Under the pieces are notes generated by a model. That model was not told the DNA's origin, did no database searches, and saw nothing but the letters and a program-made list of their open reading frames with translations. Of a DNA stretch of 64,000 nucleotides, positions 24,180-34,533 are shown one piece after another. The translations under genes and the position numbers were made by a program. The stretch comes from Agrocybe praecox (Eukaryota; Basidiomycota; Agaricomycetes; Agaricales; Agrocybaceae): NCBI GenBank assembly GCA_964017145.1, contig OZ024852.1, positions 807,945 through 871,944 on the forward strand. The letters run 5' to 3'. Position 1 is the first letter of the stretch. Each line of letters begins with the position of its first letter.

Positions 24180-24804
24180 GGTTTCCTGAGGTCGTGCTCG
24201 TAGTTTCTAGCCAAGATGCAGACGGAATATACGCAATCCTCAACCCCGAGTCCGAGTCGTAACGTGATTTCGAGGATCAGTCATCAATGAGATATTCGTC
24301 ATCTTTCTGCCTATAATTATCGTTCTTGAATATGCTGGATGCGGGCATCTCTGGGGAACATGTTCTTTGTTTCTTTGGACCGTGTTCAACGTGTTGATGG
24401 TGGTGAAGTAAGAAGCTACTGAGCACGCCCATTTGTGTCGGATAGCTACGGGCCGTTCTTCTCATTTACGTATCCGAAGAGAGGAGTGCACAAGGAGTAC
24501 AGAAGGCTTAAGTATAGGTACCATGGCACAGAGTAGAACTTCACTCGAACCAAAGTACAGAATTCCAAGTTCATATCAGACATCAGTCCATCTTGTCTTT
24601 GTCCAATGTGGTGCATAGAACACATCGTTCACCTTGAGTCCCAGGTTATGTCCATTGTCAATACTATTCATCTGCAGATTATACGTACAATACATGGTAT
24701 ATATAGCGCACGATAAGCAAAGTCTCGTTCGAAATCCAAACTAAATTAAAAAGCAAAAAATCCGCTTAAATATGATACAGGTACATATTGGAATATCGAG
24801 TGCT
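24180..24804. other. Intergenic, nothing clear
   Basis: This contains the promoter of the metalloprotease and the 3' flank of the nitronate monooxygenase. No gene-like frame or repeat is seen. Confidence 0.4.
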
Positions 24805-26137
24805 TCAAAGTTTTGGGCTGACTTTAACCAGCTTGGCGTTATTTTGTAGGATTCGGGCAGCGTCATTGACCATGTTGCTGACAATGGTTTGTGCTGGAAG
24901 AACTTCATTGACGACAGCAGCAACACTTCCCATCAACCAAGGACGACCAGGAATAGATTTCTCGGGGTGGTTCTCAAGTTCCTTGTAGTGAGGAATGACA
25001 CCCTTGCTCGTGAGCTCCTTGATCTCGGGTTGTCTGTTCTCCTCCCTGATAGACATTGATATTAATATCTACTCTGGAACGGAATTATGGAAAAAATATA
25101 CTTACCAATCAGCGACATAAGGTGTCTTCCTCACACGCATAGGACGACCAGTGAAGATCACAGTGCGAGCAACATCTTCAAATCCGGCGGTCACAACGAG
25201 CTCTTTGTGGAGCTTGGGCGCACCGGCCTCAACTGAAGCCACAAATCGTGTGCCGACCCCTGATCGAGTAGGTTTAGATCAGAGGTCTATTAAATAAATG
25301 CAATATAAAATACTCACAAACACCCACAGCTCCCCAGGAAAGGTTAGCAGCAAGGCCTCGTCCGTCGAAAACGGCACCCGCTCCAATCACGTAGACGGGT
25401 TTGCCTGTCAAAGGCGATGTGCGCCCCTTAACGGCGTCAACACAAGCGGGAATGAGAATACTGGCAGGAATATCGCCAGTGTGTCCTCCTCCCTCACCAG
25501 CCTGAGCACAGATGAGGTCGACACCGACTTCGAGGGCCTTCTTGACGTGCTTGGGGTGTCCGACCATGTTCATGACGAGGATACCAGCTTTGTGGAGCTT
25601 CTCAACAGCCCAGGCGGGGGGAATACCGACTGCGGATACAAAGAGGGTAGCTTTCTCCTCAATAATGACATCGATAAGCTCTGGTAGCTGGCCCTTGGTG
25701 TAATCCGTCTAATACGAAATTAGCAATATATGCATTCGTAATCATGAAACGCTTACGTTGGTCTTGCGAGCACTTCCGCCGACTTGGGGAAGTAATAGGT
25801 CAACACCGAAGGGTGCATTCTTGTCCTTGAGGTCCTTCTTGATAAGTTGGATCTATAAAACGGTTTCAATAAGACAAAAGTGAACCATGCAGGAACTGAC
25901 AATCTGCTTACCTGTTGGCGAAGAACTTTGGGGGTGTAACCAATACCACCGATAACTCCCAAACCTCCTGCGTTGGTGACCGCGGCAGCAAGCTCAGGAC
26001 CTGCAGCAACGTTCATTCTATTCGTCACTGAATGAGCAAAACATTACAACTAAGACAGAACTGCAAATATACCCGGCAAGAAGGATGGGATGCTGGATCC
26101 CGAAGAGCTCAGTGATGGGTGTGGTAATGACGGCCAT
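24805..26137 (-). CDS. Nitronate monooxygenase (2-nitropropane dioxygenase family)
   Basis: The gene has about six exons on the minus strand. The start ATG at 26137 gives MAVITTPITELFGIQHPILL, the usual NMO N-terminus. Then come N-V-A-A-G-P-E-L, AGGLGVIGG, a VDLLLPQVGG segment, and the FMN/catalytic motif ICAQAGEGGGHTGD containing the His that deprotonates nitronates. VIGAGAVFDGRGLAANLSWGA and GVGTRF follow as phosphate-binding elements of the TIM barrel. The frame closes with KVSPKL at 24805. NMOs oxidise alkyl nitronates such as propionate 3-nitronate, using FMN, and likely detoxify them. All motifs are intact. The physiological substrate is not known from sequence. Confidence 0.9.
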
Positions 26138-27739
26138 TATTCAAGAAAAGGGGCAGATAACCAAGAAAGTGGGAGTGGGGGACGTTATGGTACAGAAAGA
26201 ACCTGGGGTGTAGCCAACAATGATTTATATGTCCAAGAGCGCATGATTAGGGTCCGAGAATAGGACGTGGCGGCAATAAACATCTGCCGAGCCGGTGAAC
26301 CACTACCGAGTGCTGGCCCGATCGATCCTTCTCTCAATGAGGACATCCTCGACGGTTCCGACGAGTCCATCGTCATCGACTCTAAAAGCCATTAGAATGC
26401 CTTCTCGTAGATTCTTTTTTCCACTTTCGACCCTGCGCATGCGTCCGCCTCATAGGAAGGCTTCTATCACTACGTTCTTCGACGACTAAAACCCAAACTC
26501 GGTTGATCTATCCCATGCGAAATGAGCGGGCTGATTTCGTTGTTCTTCCGAGTGAACGCCTCGGCTGGTTCTGTAGCCTGAAGCTTAGAACCTTTGCATG
26601 GCTTTATTCGTGACATATCCATGTAGCTGTTTGCTTTCTCGTTCAGCGTTAGTGCTGTCAGTCGATGATGGGCGGATATGCTAAAAGAAAACCACAGAGT
26701 CAGGGATTGCTGCTACCCCACCAACAACAGGAATGCCTTTCAAATGACGTTTTCCGTGTCGGGCTGTGTGTATACAACCATGTATGGTCCGATATGAGGT
26801 TCACCTCGATGAACCCTAAAATAGCGAAAGAAAAAAAAGCCGACAGCATATTCTCAAATCACCCCGGATTGGATTAATCAAACAATTCGAATCCCAAGGA
26901 CACTCAGGACAGGACGGGGAAGGACCTGGCAGGACAGTTTAAATCAAGTGAAATTAGGTGATCGCAAATAAGGCTCGTGCGGCATCTTAGAACATTCAAA
27001 GTTTGACAGGCGGATGATCTTGGGCTTACTGCTGCTTATTGGTCGTTCTGTTATGCAGCACTGTGGCATGACAAGAAACGCCTGGAGTTTTAAACACCGG
27101 TAGATGAGATTGATTATACCTGGAGCTCGATTATGCTCAGCAGGACTCCGAGTCGTTGTCTCGTCTATCTCGCCTCATGAGTTAAGCTCAGAAAGTACGC
27201 GAAATCGCAAGATGATTCGCCGGGTATCAGAATCATTAAAGTAGATTCAATCGACATAGGGTAAGTTAGAGCACCTGCCGCCCTCAAACACCGGGCTCGT
27301 AGCATATCAATAATATAAATAAAAAATACATGCCCCACAGGGCACCTAAAGTCGTCAACAAACATGAAAAAAAGGGTTAATCAGCCTGAAAAAGGTTGCC
27401 ATCAGTATGGCAACCATAATTGAGAGCGAAGAAAGTCATTAATTGCCTGCTGGTATGTACAGTTATCGTAGAAATATAGTTAGTAACACGTTAGAAGGCT
27501 GGCTTCCAGAATTATCAGGGGGAGGTGTGGATAGCGAGGACTCAGGAGAAATCTTGACTGCTAGCCGAGTCAATCAAACCCCTACGGTCATGAGAGTCGT
27601 GATAAGGGAATGCCATCTCTTTCACTGAGCCCAAAACCTGCAGTCGTTTTTGCCTCGCAATTCTCGACGGAGAAGACAGCGGACATAGGGTATTAGTGTC
27701 TGAAGGATAAGAACCTTATCAACTACAACACCGACATAG
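26138..27739. other. Gene-poor stretch of 1.6 kb
   Basis: Beyond the nitronate monooxygenase promoter I find no coding region I can support. A short frame near 26284-26395 is Asp/Ser-rich but isolated. The region grades into the FunK1-like relic and looks like decayed sequence. Confidence 0.45.
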
Positions 27740-28145
27740 TAGATATGCAGCTGTAAAACGAGGGTGGCCCTGGAGGATAGAGTCATGAGTAAAAGAAATG
27801 AGTGATTCAAATCTACCACAAAGAACTTACCGTTCGAATGTATGGTCGTTGATTCTCGTCTTTCCTCTTTTTACAGCCCCAGTCCATGAGACACCCGAGT
27901 TGTTTTCTAATCCGATGCGAATATTGTCAGGAGTGATATCCCCAATACACAAGTCCGCCTTTCACATGTGTCTCGATGTGCTGACGTTTAAATTAATAAA
28001 TGGTCAGCAAACATATTTGAGGAGTCTCCAAAGTACTGAAGATGTTATGTTACCTTTAAGTGCGTCGTAGACAGCACCGACAGGCTGAATTTTCGAGTGG
28101 TGGCCCAACGGATTACATATTACGGTAAGCCAGAGTATCTTGATG
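27740..28145 (-). pseudogene. FunK1-like protein kinase relic
   Basis: On the minus strand, from 28140, a segment reads I-L-W-L-T-V-I-C-N-P-L-G then A-V-Y-D-A-L-K, followed by an intron-like gap. The catalytic-loop segment G-D-I-T-P-D-N-I-R-I-G at about 27921-27945 comes next, and then an F-E-R-T-G element. This order resembles fungal-specific FunK1 kinases. One extra T just before the G-D-I-T-P loop breaks the frame. The N-terminal domain and the C-terminal part are not found. The surrounding DNA carries a tandem repeat. I read this as a decayed fragment. FunK1 identity is tentative. Confidence 0.45.
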
Positions 28146-28278
28146 TGAAATATCAATAGACAAGAGCGAGGGGGTGTCTAAGAGGCTAGGCATGTTTATA
28201 AGTACACTCTCATTCCATTTATGATCCCTTTTATACGTTTTTTGAAAATTGTGACTCAGATACGTTTCTTATTGTTTC

Positions 28279-28468
28279 TTGTTGGTTTTTTGTTTTCTGA
28301 CACAGGGTACGCATACTATCAAATTATATACTGATAAAAAACTCGAATTTCCCTCCTTTATGATTTTTTTGTTGGTTTTTTGTTTTCTGACGCGAGGTAG
28401 TATGTCTTGATAATATCAAATTATATACTGATAACAATCTCGAATTCCCCTCGATTATGATTAACATA
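28279..28468. repeat. Two-copy tandem repeat, unit about 90-100 bp
   Basis: Copy 1 (28279-28368) and copy 2 (28369 to about 28468) both begin TTGTTGGTTTTTTGTTTTCTGAC and share TATCAAATTATATACTGATAA and TCGAATT..CCCTC blocks. Copy 2 has a small insertion near 28408. The repeat lies in the gene-poor region downstream of the broken kinase gene. Confidence 0.8.
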
Positions 28469-29311
28469 GAAGTGCGCCGATCAAAAATCGATTGACCTTC
28501 GGTATACGCGCGCGCAGTGTGTGTAGCTCTCCACATTTTCGATTATCAGAACGCGTCAGTCACAGTGGCAACCCATATTCTCCTGATTTAGGATCGTGGG
28601 AGTTTATAGTAATTGTTACTGTCAATGCCGCACAATGCCGATGATGCCGATGATGCCAACGTCTGCCACGCCCGCTTGGTACGAGTAAAAGTTTTGCATC
28701 ACGTCGAGTGTTCTGTACGCGTCTGGACTTTGCATATTCCAAATCTCTATTTTCATGGCTCAAGGCGACAGCAGCCAACCCTTCAAATTCAATTCCAAGG
28801 AAGGTGGAAACTTTGCCGCGAAATTTCTGTCAAATGGCTCCCATTCAGCGCTTGTGGAGTGCACCTTGGACCTTTCAGCTTCCTGTATTAACTCTTGCTA
28901 AACTATATGCATGCGAAGGATGTCACAGCAGGGCGAACTGGCTTGATTTGCATGCAAGGTTCAAAAGTCGCAAACATAAGGTGCGAGCCACGTCCAAGGC
29001 AACCATTAGTACGGATGGGTTAACCAGTTGTGCACGGCTACCGCAGGGGCGTATTTGCCATTTTCTTTAAAGAAATGTTGCATCCTGACTGCCATTTGTG
29101 CCTGTGTTGTTCTTTTTTGGGAGAGTCCTTTGGAAGAAAGTGCGCTAGACAGAATGCTTTCTTTGTAACCGGTAAAGTCCTTGGAGGTAAAGTATAGACG
29201 CTCTCCATATGACCAGTTTAATTCGTTCTCTAAAAAGTCGTAGAACTGTTGTAGCTTCTTGAAGGTAAGTGAACCCGAACACGGGAGAGTAGAAGCCGTG
29301 CACTCAAAACC
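28469..29311. other. Gene-poor stretch with one unassigned minus-strand open frame
   Basis: The frame on the minus strand from about 29300 to the stop at 29006-29008 is open for about 97 codons and reads protein-like (ENELNWSYGERLYF, VAVHNWLTHPY), but it has no early Met and no recognised family. It may be a 3' exon remnant. The rest shows nothing I can support. Confidence 0.3.
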
Positions 29312-30766
29312 TCAGGTGAACCACGGATGCTGGATGACATCCTCTATGCGAATCCTCTCCTCTGGATTATACTTCGACATCTTCTCCAAAAGATCCTCCA
29401 ACAGCCCGACTTCTTCCTCATGCAGTCGCACCCCGGGCTTTTCAATCATCGGACCTGTCTTCAAACGGCGGATCGTCCTGCTCGCCTATGCTGAGCAACT
29501 TCGCCCTGATGGAGCTTCTGTATGCTTTCAGATAACACGCCGGCGCGTTCTTGATCCTGCTCGCTCTTTGGCTGCCCGTCCTCCTCGAACCATAGCGCGC
29601 GCTGTTCGAAAGCAGCCCACCAGGGGTCGGGTAGTCGCCCCAGCGTCTCAACCGTCTGCCTGAGAATGTCGACGTCACTCCCCAATAACGATTCGAAGAG
29701 GGCAAAGCCTGCGCGAATTTCAAAGATCGCGCATCCGAGCGCCCAGATGTCCGCCTCGAGGCCCACGCGCCCCTCAAACCGTGCCTCCGGCGACTGGTAA
29801 TTCAGCACCGTACCTGGCTCGTAGGACGATGGTCGAGAGGCAATGATGTACGACTGGCCAAAGTCACCGACGACAATGCTTTCTTGAAGAAGCTTTAGGT
29901 CCGACATTTTGGAGTTCTGGATGGGTGCGACGAGCATAGCTGGTGCGTGAGGGCCAGGTGGTTGTCCGTCACGGGTTCTGACATCCTCCGTCTCGGGGAC
30001 GCCCATCAGGGCGTACAGTTGGGCATCCGACCATTTGATGACGTGGGGCAACAGGCGAAATAAGATGTTCGATGTGGTCAGGTCTAGATGGGATCATTCG
30101 TCAGCAACTGACATCGTTGAAAGAGGCAGAAAATTGCTTACCTCCATGAACGACCCCGATGCAGTGCATGTGGTGGATCATCATCGCTGTTTGTTTTGCA
30201 ACCTTCCTAGCCAAGTCTGCACGTAGTCGTCGACTACCGACAGTTCGCCCGGGTGAGTCAGACATGGCAAGAACATTGGGGCCGGCAAGAGGGAATACGA
30301 GGAATAGGTGAGAGCCGTTTGGACCTTGTACGAAGAAATGGTAATCGACAGTCTGAAAGTCGACAGACTCGGAAGGAGGGAGAGATGCTCTAAGTGTTTT
30401 GGAAATAGCCAGTTCGGAGACCTCGCTTGGGACCTTGGATAAGGGAACATCGGCGCGCATTGCCTTGAGGGTGACGATTCTGCTCCGGTCTCCTTCTTCC
30501 CGCTGGTCGCGCGCCAGCCAAACAGTAGAGGAGCCTCCGAATCCGAGTTTATGAAGGACCCTGAAACGCCCATGGTCAAAGGTGTCACCAACAGATATTG
30601 GGTGGTAACCGCCGGGTTGGTAATCTTCAATATCCTCGATTACATCAAGGCGCGAAGGAATGAAACAAGGGGCCACCATCATGGAAGTACGACGCAAAAT
30701 TGGAGTGAAGAAGTGAGTGGGTGAATAAAACCGGTTTCCTCCAAGTCGAAGGAGAGCAAGTGGCAT
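29312..30766 (-). pseudogene. SRPK-like protein kinase with two apparent frameshifts
   Basis: The first exon (30766-30142) carries the N-lobe: LHKLGFGGSSTVWLARD (glycine loop), V-T-L-K (the ATP-binding Lys). The second exon, from 30083 after a 58-nt intron, carries H-G-D-L-T-T-S-N (catalytic loop), V-V-G-D-F-G (DFG) and YQSPEA, then the F-helix region DIWALGCAIFE. The loop style H-x-D-L-T-T-S-N is typical of agaricomycete SRPK-like kinases. The frame then stops at 29461. The conserved C-lobe end continues in two other frames (SIRAKLLSIGEQDDPP, then PMIEKPGVRLHEEEV and IQHPWFT, stop at 29312-29314). Two one-base insertions near 29520 and 29462 would explain this. It is either a pseudogene or sequence error. 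A truncated 29461-ending product is the literal reading. Confidence 0.7.
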
Positions 30767-31470
30767 TCGAAAGCTTGAGAAACAGGGTTTATTACATGCA
30801 AGGAGGCACTGAAGGAGACGTTACGAGTATAGTATGTTCGAGGGAAATTAATCAGGAAATACGAGAGAGCTCATATAAAAGAGGTGAAGTGAATTAATAC
30901 TCGTAGCCAAAACAAAAAAAAAAGTAATCATGGATTATATAATATTTGTCATGTCTTAGTCGCGTCGCGTCGCGTCTTGTTGATTCCTAATCCGTGATTA
31001 CTTTTTTGGCTACGAGTACACGTCGACGGTATACAAACTAGTAGTAGACCTCACTAGTAGTAGGTTTATCCAAAACTGCAGCGAGGATGGAGGAGTGGGG
31101 AAAAGAACAAAGAAAACAGGAAAACAAACCAAACTTATATATCACAGCGCGTGTGGGAACTTTGATGTGGAGCGCAAGCTAGTAGCTAAATGGGTTTCGG
31201 ACCTGTTTTCCTAGGAGGCTTAAATGCGGGTCAACAAAGCGACGTCGATTCATCATTCGGTACATATGTTTTCCTAGACATGATTATTGGCAGTGGTGTC
31301 AAAATAACAAGGAGGAAGGTTGGAGATAAAAATGGCTGATGTGCACGCACAAGCATTATAGTAGTAAATGTTCGAGGAGAAAACTCTTGAGAAGGGCACA
31401 AAACGAGATAGGGTAGCAGAAAAAAAAGATTGTTGAGACATGCCGAAAAAAACTTGCTTCCAACCATCTG
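30767..31470. other. Intergenic with MITE-like inverted repeat
   Basis: This is the upstream region of the kinase gene and 3' flank of the RING gene. Apart from the inverted repeat at 30900-31016 no feature is recognised. Confidence 0.5.
30900..31016. mobile_element. MITE-like terminal inverted repeat element
   Basis: A 117-bp element has near-perfect terminal inverted repeats: CTCGTAGCCAAAA at the left end and TTTTTTGGCTACGAG at the right, continuing inward through GTAATCA-[T/C]-GGATTA on both arms. The left arm has a longer A run. It is flanked by TA on both sides, as expected for Tc1/mariner-type target duplication. The centre holds three TCGCG/GTCGC repeats. It has no coding capacity. 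Only one copy was noticed in this window. Confidence 0.6.
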
Positions 31471-32505
31471 TCAAGTTGAAAACATACGGGCCCGTTTAGG
31501 TGGAGCTAGGGTCATTGTCACACTGTCATCGTCTCGGGCACGTATGATGCGTCGCCGAGGCAAAGGTTTAATGCAACGTCCTTTCGGGGGCGTATCTTCT
31601 TCTTCACCGGCAACGGGTCGTCTTGTAGGACTAGACATAAACGATGAGCCCGAGTCATCGCTCTCCCTTTCTACGGAACGTTGTCTTGGTTTAGGGACCT
31701 TGGTTTTGCTGACTTTAGGGGTCTCTCGTCCGTCAATCTTTGCTGCTGCAAGACTAGAGCCAGATAAGCGATCGGTAGTGGTGAGAGAGAGAGGAAGAGA
31801 CAGACCTTTTTTGCAGAGCCAATATCTGTGCCTTTTGTTCCTTGTTTTTCTTGAGCAGCTCCAAGTTGAGCGTTCTCTGTTCGCGGCACTGTTCCACCTT
31901 TTCTTTATAATCATCCTCCAGGTCCTCGATTTTCTCCTCCAACTCGTCTACCTTATTCAAAGCCTCTGCTTCTCCGGTCTGATGCGCGGAGACCGCCGCG
32001 GACAATGATTCACATTTTTTGAGAAGGGCTTCCTCGGACTTTGCTTTCGAAACTAGGCGAGCTTCAGCTTGTTTGAGTTTTCGTTGCAGTCCAGCGTCTG
32101 CATCCATGTCAATGTATACGCGTCGGACTGCGTGAGAGATGAAAGGGTGATATTTTTCGGGGAGGTAGGTAAGCTATGATTAAAGATAAGTGAGTGAGTT
32201 TTTAGCAGAACGTAAAACGTACATCCGGGATCGCTGGGCAAATCGCCGTGAGTCAAGCCTTTTGGCCACTGATAAGAAAGTCGCGCACCGATGTTGAAAG
32301 AAGACCTACAGTCAGGGCAGGTGGAAGTCATGCCCCTACTGTTCGGCGAGTTAACATGTTCTGTAAGACATTTCTTGCAATAAAGGTGTCCTAATCACGA
32401 CTGAAATCAGGCCTATTACCTGGCGGTGAGTCCTTGACGCTTACCACAAGGCAGACAGACCGGATCTTTGAAAGGCGACAAACAGATAGAGCAAGGAGAG
32501 ACCAT
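31471..32505 (-). CDS. RING-finger protein with coiled coil, probable E3 ubiquitin ligase
   Basis: Five exons on the minus strand (32505-32445, 32390-32289, 32233-32223, 32173-31806, 31753-31471) give 274 residues. The N-terminus is a C3HC4 RING: C-S-I-C-L, then C-G-H-L-Y-C-K-K-C, then C-P-D-C. A short IPDLTYLPEKYHPFI segment, a coiled coil (residues about 80-180, rich in Glu and Lys) and a basic disordered tail (PTRRPVAG, RRRIIRARDD) follow. The 11-nt microexon at 32223-32233 is required to join the RING to the PDLTYLPEKYH segment in frame. RING proteins with coiled coils usually act as dimeric E3 ligases. The substrate is unknown. It is transcribed divergently from the gene at 32807. Confidence 0.8.
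32223..32233 (-). other. 11-nt microexon of the RING gene
   Basis: On the minus strand the microexon CGATCCCGGAT lies between introns GTGCGC..CCCAG and GTACGT..ATAG. It adds I-P-D (plus the end of an Ala codon) and changes the phase from 1 to 0. Skipping it puts the downstream exon out of frame. Confidence 0.65.
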
Positions 32506-32806
32506 TTCAAACAATCTCCCTGAGTACAAGAAGGGTATAAGACGCGATACGGGAAAAAGAGATTCCCCGGCTCCCGACTGAGGAAAGAGGAGGAAAGAGA
32601 TTTGTTGAACCTGACGCGACTCAATTATGAGCACGTGATCGTATTATAAAGCTTTTGGCAAATAAAGTCAAATTGAAAGTGACAGTGAGTGGTGCCTTCG
32701 TGAAAGCACTTGCTCCGTTGCAACCGCTTTTAGGACTTTACTGTCGACGATTTTTACGACGGACGCGACGATTTACGATTTATTATCCTTACTGTGCTCG
32801 CAGTGA
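32506..32806. promoter_or_regulatory. Bidirectional promoter of RING and She3-like genes
   Basis: About 300 bp separate the two divergent ATGs. A CACGTGATC site sits at 32632-32640, about 127 bp from one start and 167 bp from the other. Shared regulation is an inference from the layout. Confidence 0.45.
32632..32640. promoter_or_regulatory. CACGTGATC E-box-like site
   Basis: Reverse complement of the GATCACGTG sites at 7058 and 15018, placed centrally in the divergent promoter. Confidence 0.4.
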
Positions 32807-34533
32807 ATGTCTTCGAGTGGCCAAAACTCTAACATAGATAACTCCTTGTCGCCCTTTAAGCACGTACGCGATCGCCCAATATCTAGGTCATCTTCTCGGA
32901 GCTCCTTTAGAACGCACAGTCCGTCGTTCTCTCTTGATGATCCAGGTGAATATTTCCTTAGTTTATTCCGGGCTGTACTTGGGACTGATGTCATATAGTG
33001 GCTGTTCGCAATCAGATGTCAACGTTGAAACACAATATTAGGCAACAGCAAGCTCAATTGAACAGCCTAGAAAACATCGTTCGTAGTGGCCCCCGTCCAT
33101 ACGGTCCAGAATTAACAGACGACAGCTATAATATGTCAGCATTATCAGCATCAACCTCCGCAATACCTCCGTCATCATATTCTGTACCGACACCTACGTC
33201 CACTAAAATGAAACGTAGATCAAGTCATGATGTCCTTTCCGGCCTGGCAGGACCCGATTCAAGTTTACCTTTACCACGACGGGAAATTGAAGAGGATACT
33301 AGCATACGAGAAGGGATTCCGTCTCCAAGTAACTACAAGCGCCCCTCCAGTCCATCGCGTACGTTATCTCGTAAGTAGTGTGGTTCCCCTTGCGCAGCAA
33401 TTACTTACTATGCTTTAGGGATACCAATATCAGCCGTAGGTACGTATGAAAGTCTATCGTAACTTCTATACCTCACTGCATACTCATAGGTAATGCCCGC
33501 GCCCTTGCAGATGAAGGCATCGGATCAACGCCTCGACCCCCTCCGAAACTAACTACCCTTGATCCAGGCGATGCGTCATCATCTTCCCTGCAACCACCAC
33601 CACCCTCACCCAACAAAAGAGTCTCCCTTACCCCCGGTGGCACCACGAAGGTCCTGGCAGACTTACAAACTGGCGTCGTGAACGCCAGGAATGCGTTGGA
33701 GAATACAAAGCAGCAACTCCGGCTATCTCAGCGTAGTGTCGCTCAGCTAACGCGGCAGACGGAGGATTTGAAGGAGGGAAGAGAAAGATTACGGTTAGAA
33801 AACGAGGGTCTAAATAATGTTGTGGCCAGGAAGGAGAGATTATTACAAGAAGTAAATCCATTCCTCTTTACATCTCTTCAAACTCACACGTGTTTTCTAG
33901 GTTCTAGAAAGAGCACGGAAAGCAGAGGCGGAGGCTGCCACGCTGAAAGGGCAATTAAAATCGGAGACTTCAACCTCAAAAAAGACAATTCGCGAGATGG
34001 AAGCCTCGCTGGCAGAATCGACGGCTCTGTCACAGAAATCAGAACGTGAATACATCACGCTACGGGATAGCATCAAAGGGATGACCGAGACCTGGAAACA
34101 AGACACAGATCGACTCCAGCAAGAAATGAAGAGAAGAGAAGATAAACTTGTGGCAGAAGCTCAACGTGCAGGGAAGATGTACAAAGACCTCGTGGAGCAG
34201 ATCAAGAAGAAAAATGAAAGTCAAGTACTGGTCACCAAGTTGAAGGAAGAAAATGATGAACATACCAAGGAGGTGGAAACCTATTGGACTAAACAAATCG
34301 AAGCCATGAAAACGGAAATCGAACGACAAACTCGAAATAGTGAAGAAGCTAACAAAACTGCACAGTACGTTCCACCCTCGTGCATTTGATTAAAAGTGTC
34401 TGATCACATTGTACTATCTAGACACCTTGCAGAAGAGTTAGCACGACTGAGAAGACTAATGCGAAGTGCTGGTCGAGTTGCGTCAGACGAAGACGGCTCG
34501 CAGGATACTGCTCACCTCGATCCACCACCATGA
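32807..34533 (+). CDS. Coiled-coil protein, SWI5-dependent HO expression protein 3 (She3)-like
   Basis: Six exons (32807-32945, 32999-33370, 33419-33439, 33490-33851, 33901-34364, 34422-34533) join in phase to give 489 residues. The N-terminus is Ser-rich (SRSSSRSSFRTHSPSFSLDDP), followed by a short coiled segment (NIRQQQAQLNSLENIV), a Pro/Ser-rich linker, and a long coiled coil over the C-terminal half (KQQLRLSQRSVAQL, QEMKRREDKLVAEA). This layout is that of fungal She3-type proteins; in yeast She3 links mRNA and the motor Myo4. I am not sure the name is right, since coiled coils alone are poor evidence. A 21-nt microexon (33419-33439) is needed to keep the frame. Confidence 0.65.
33419..33439 (+). 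other. 21-nt microexon of the She3-like gene
   Basis: GGATACCAATATCAGCCGTAG lies between introns GTAAGT..TTTAG and GTACGT..CATAG. It encodes about I-P-I-S-A-V and preserves phase. Confidence 0.6.

Noticed and set aside
24433..24618. 61-residue frame upstream of the Wss1-like gene
   Set aside because: Too short and without motifs or splice context.
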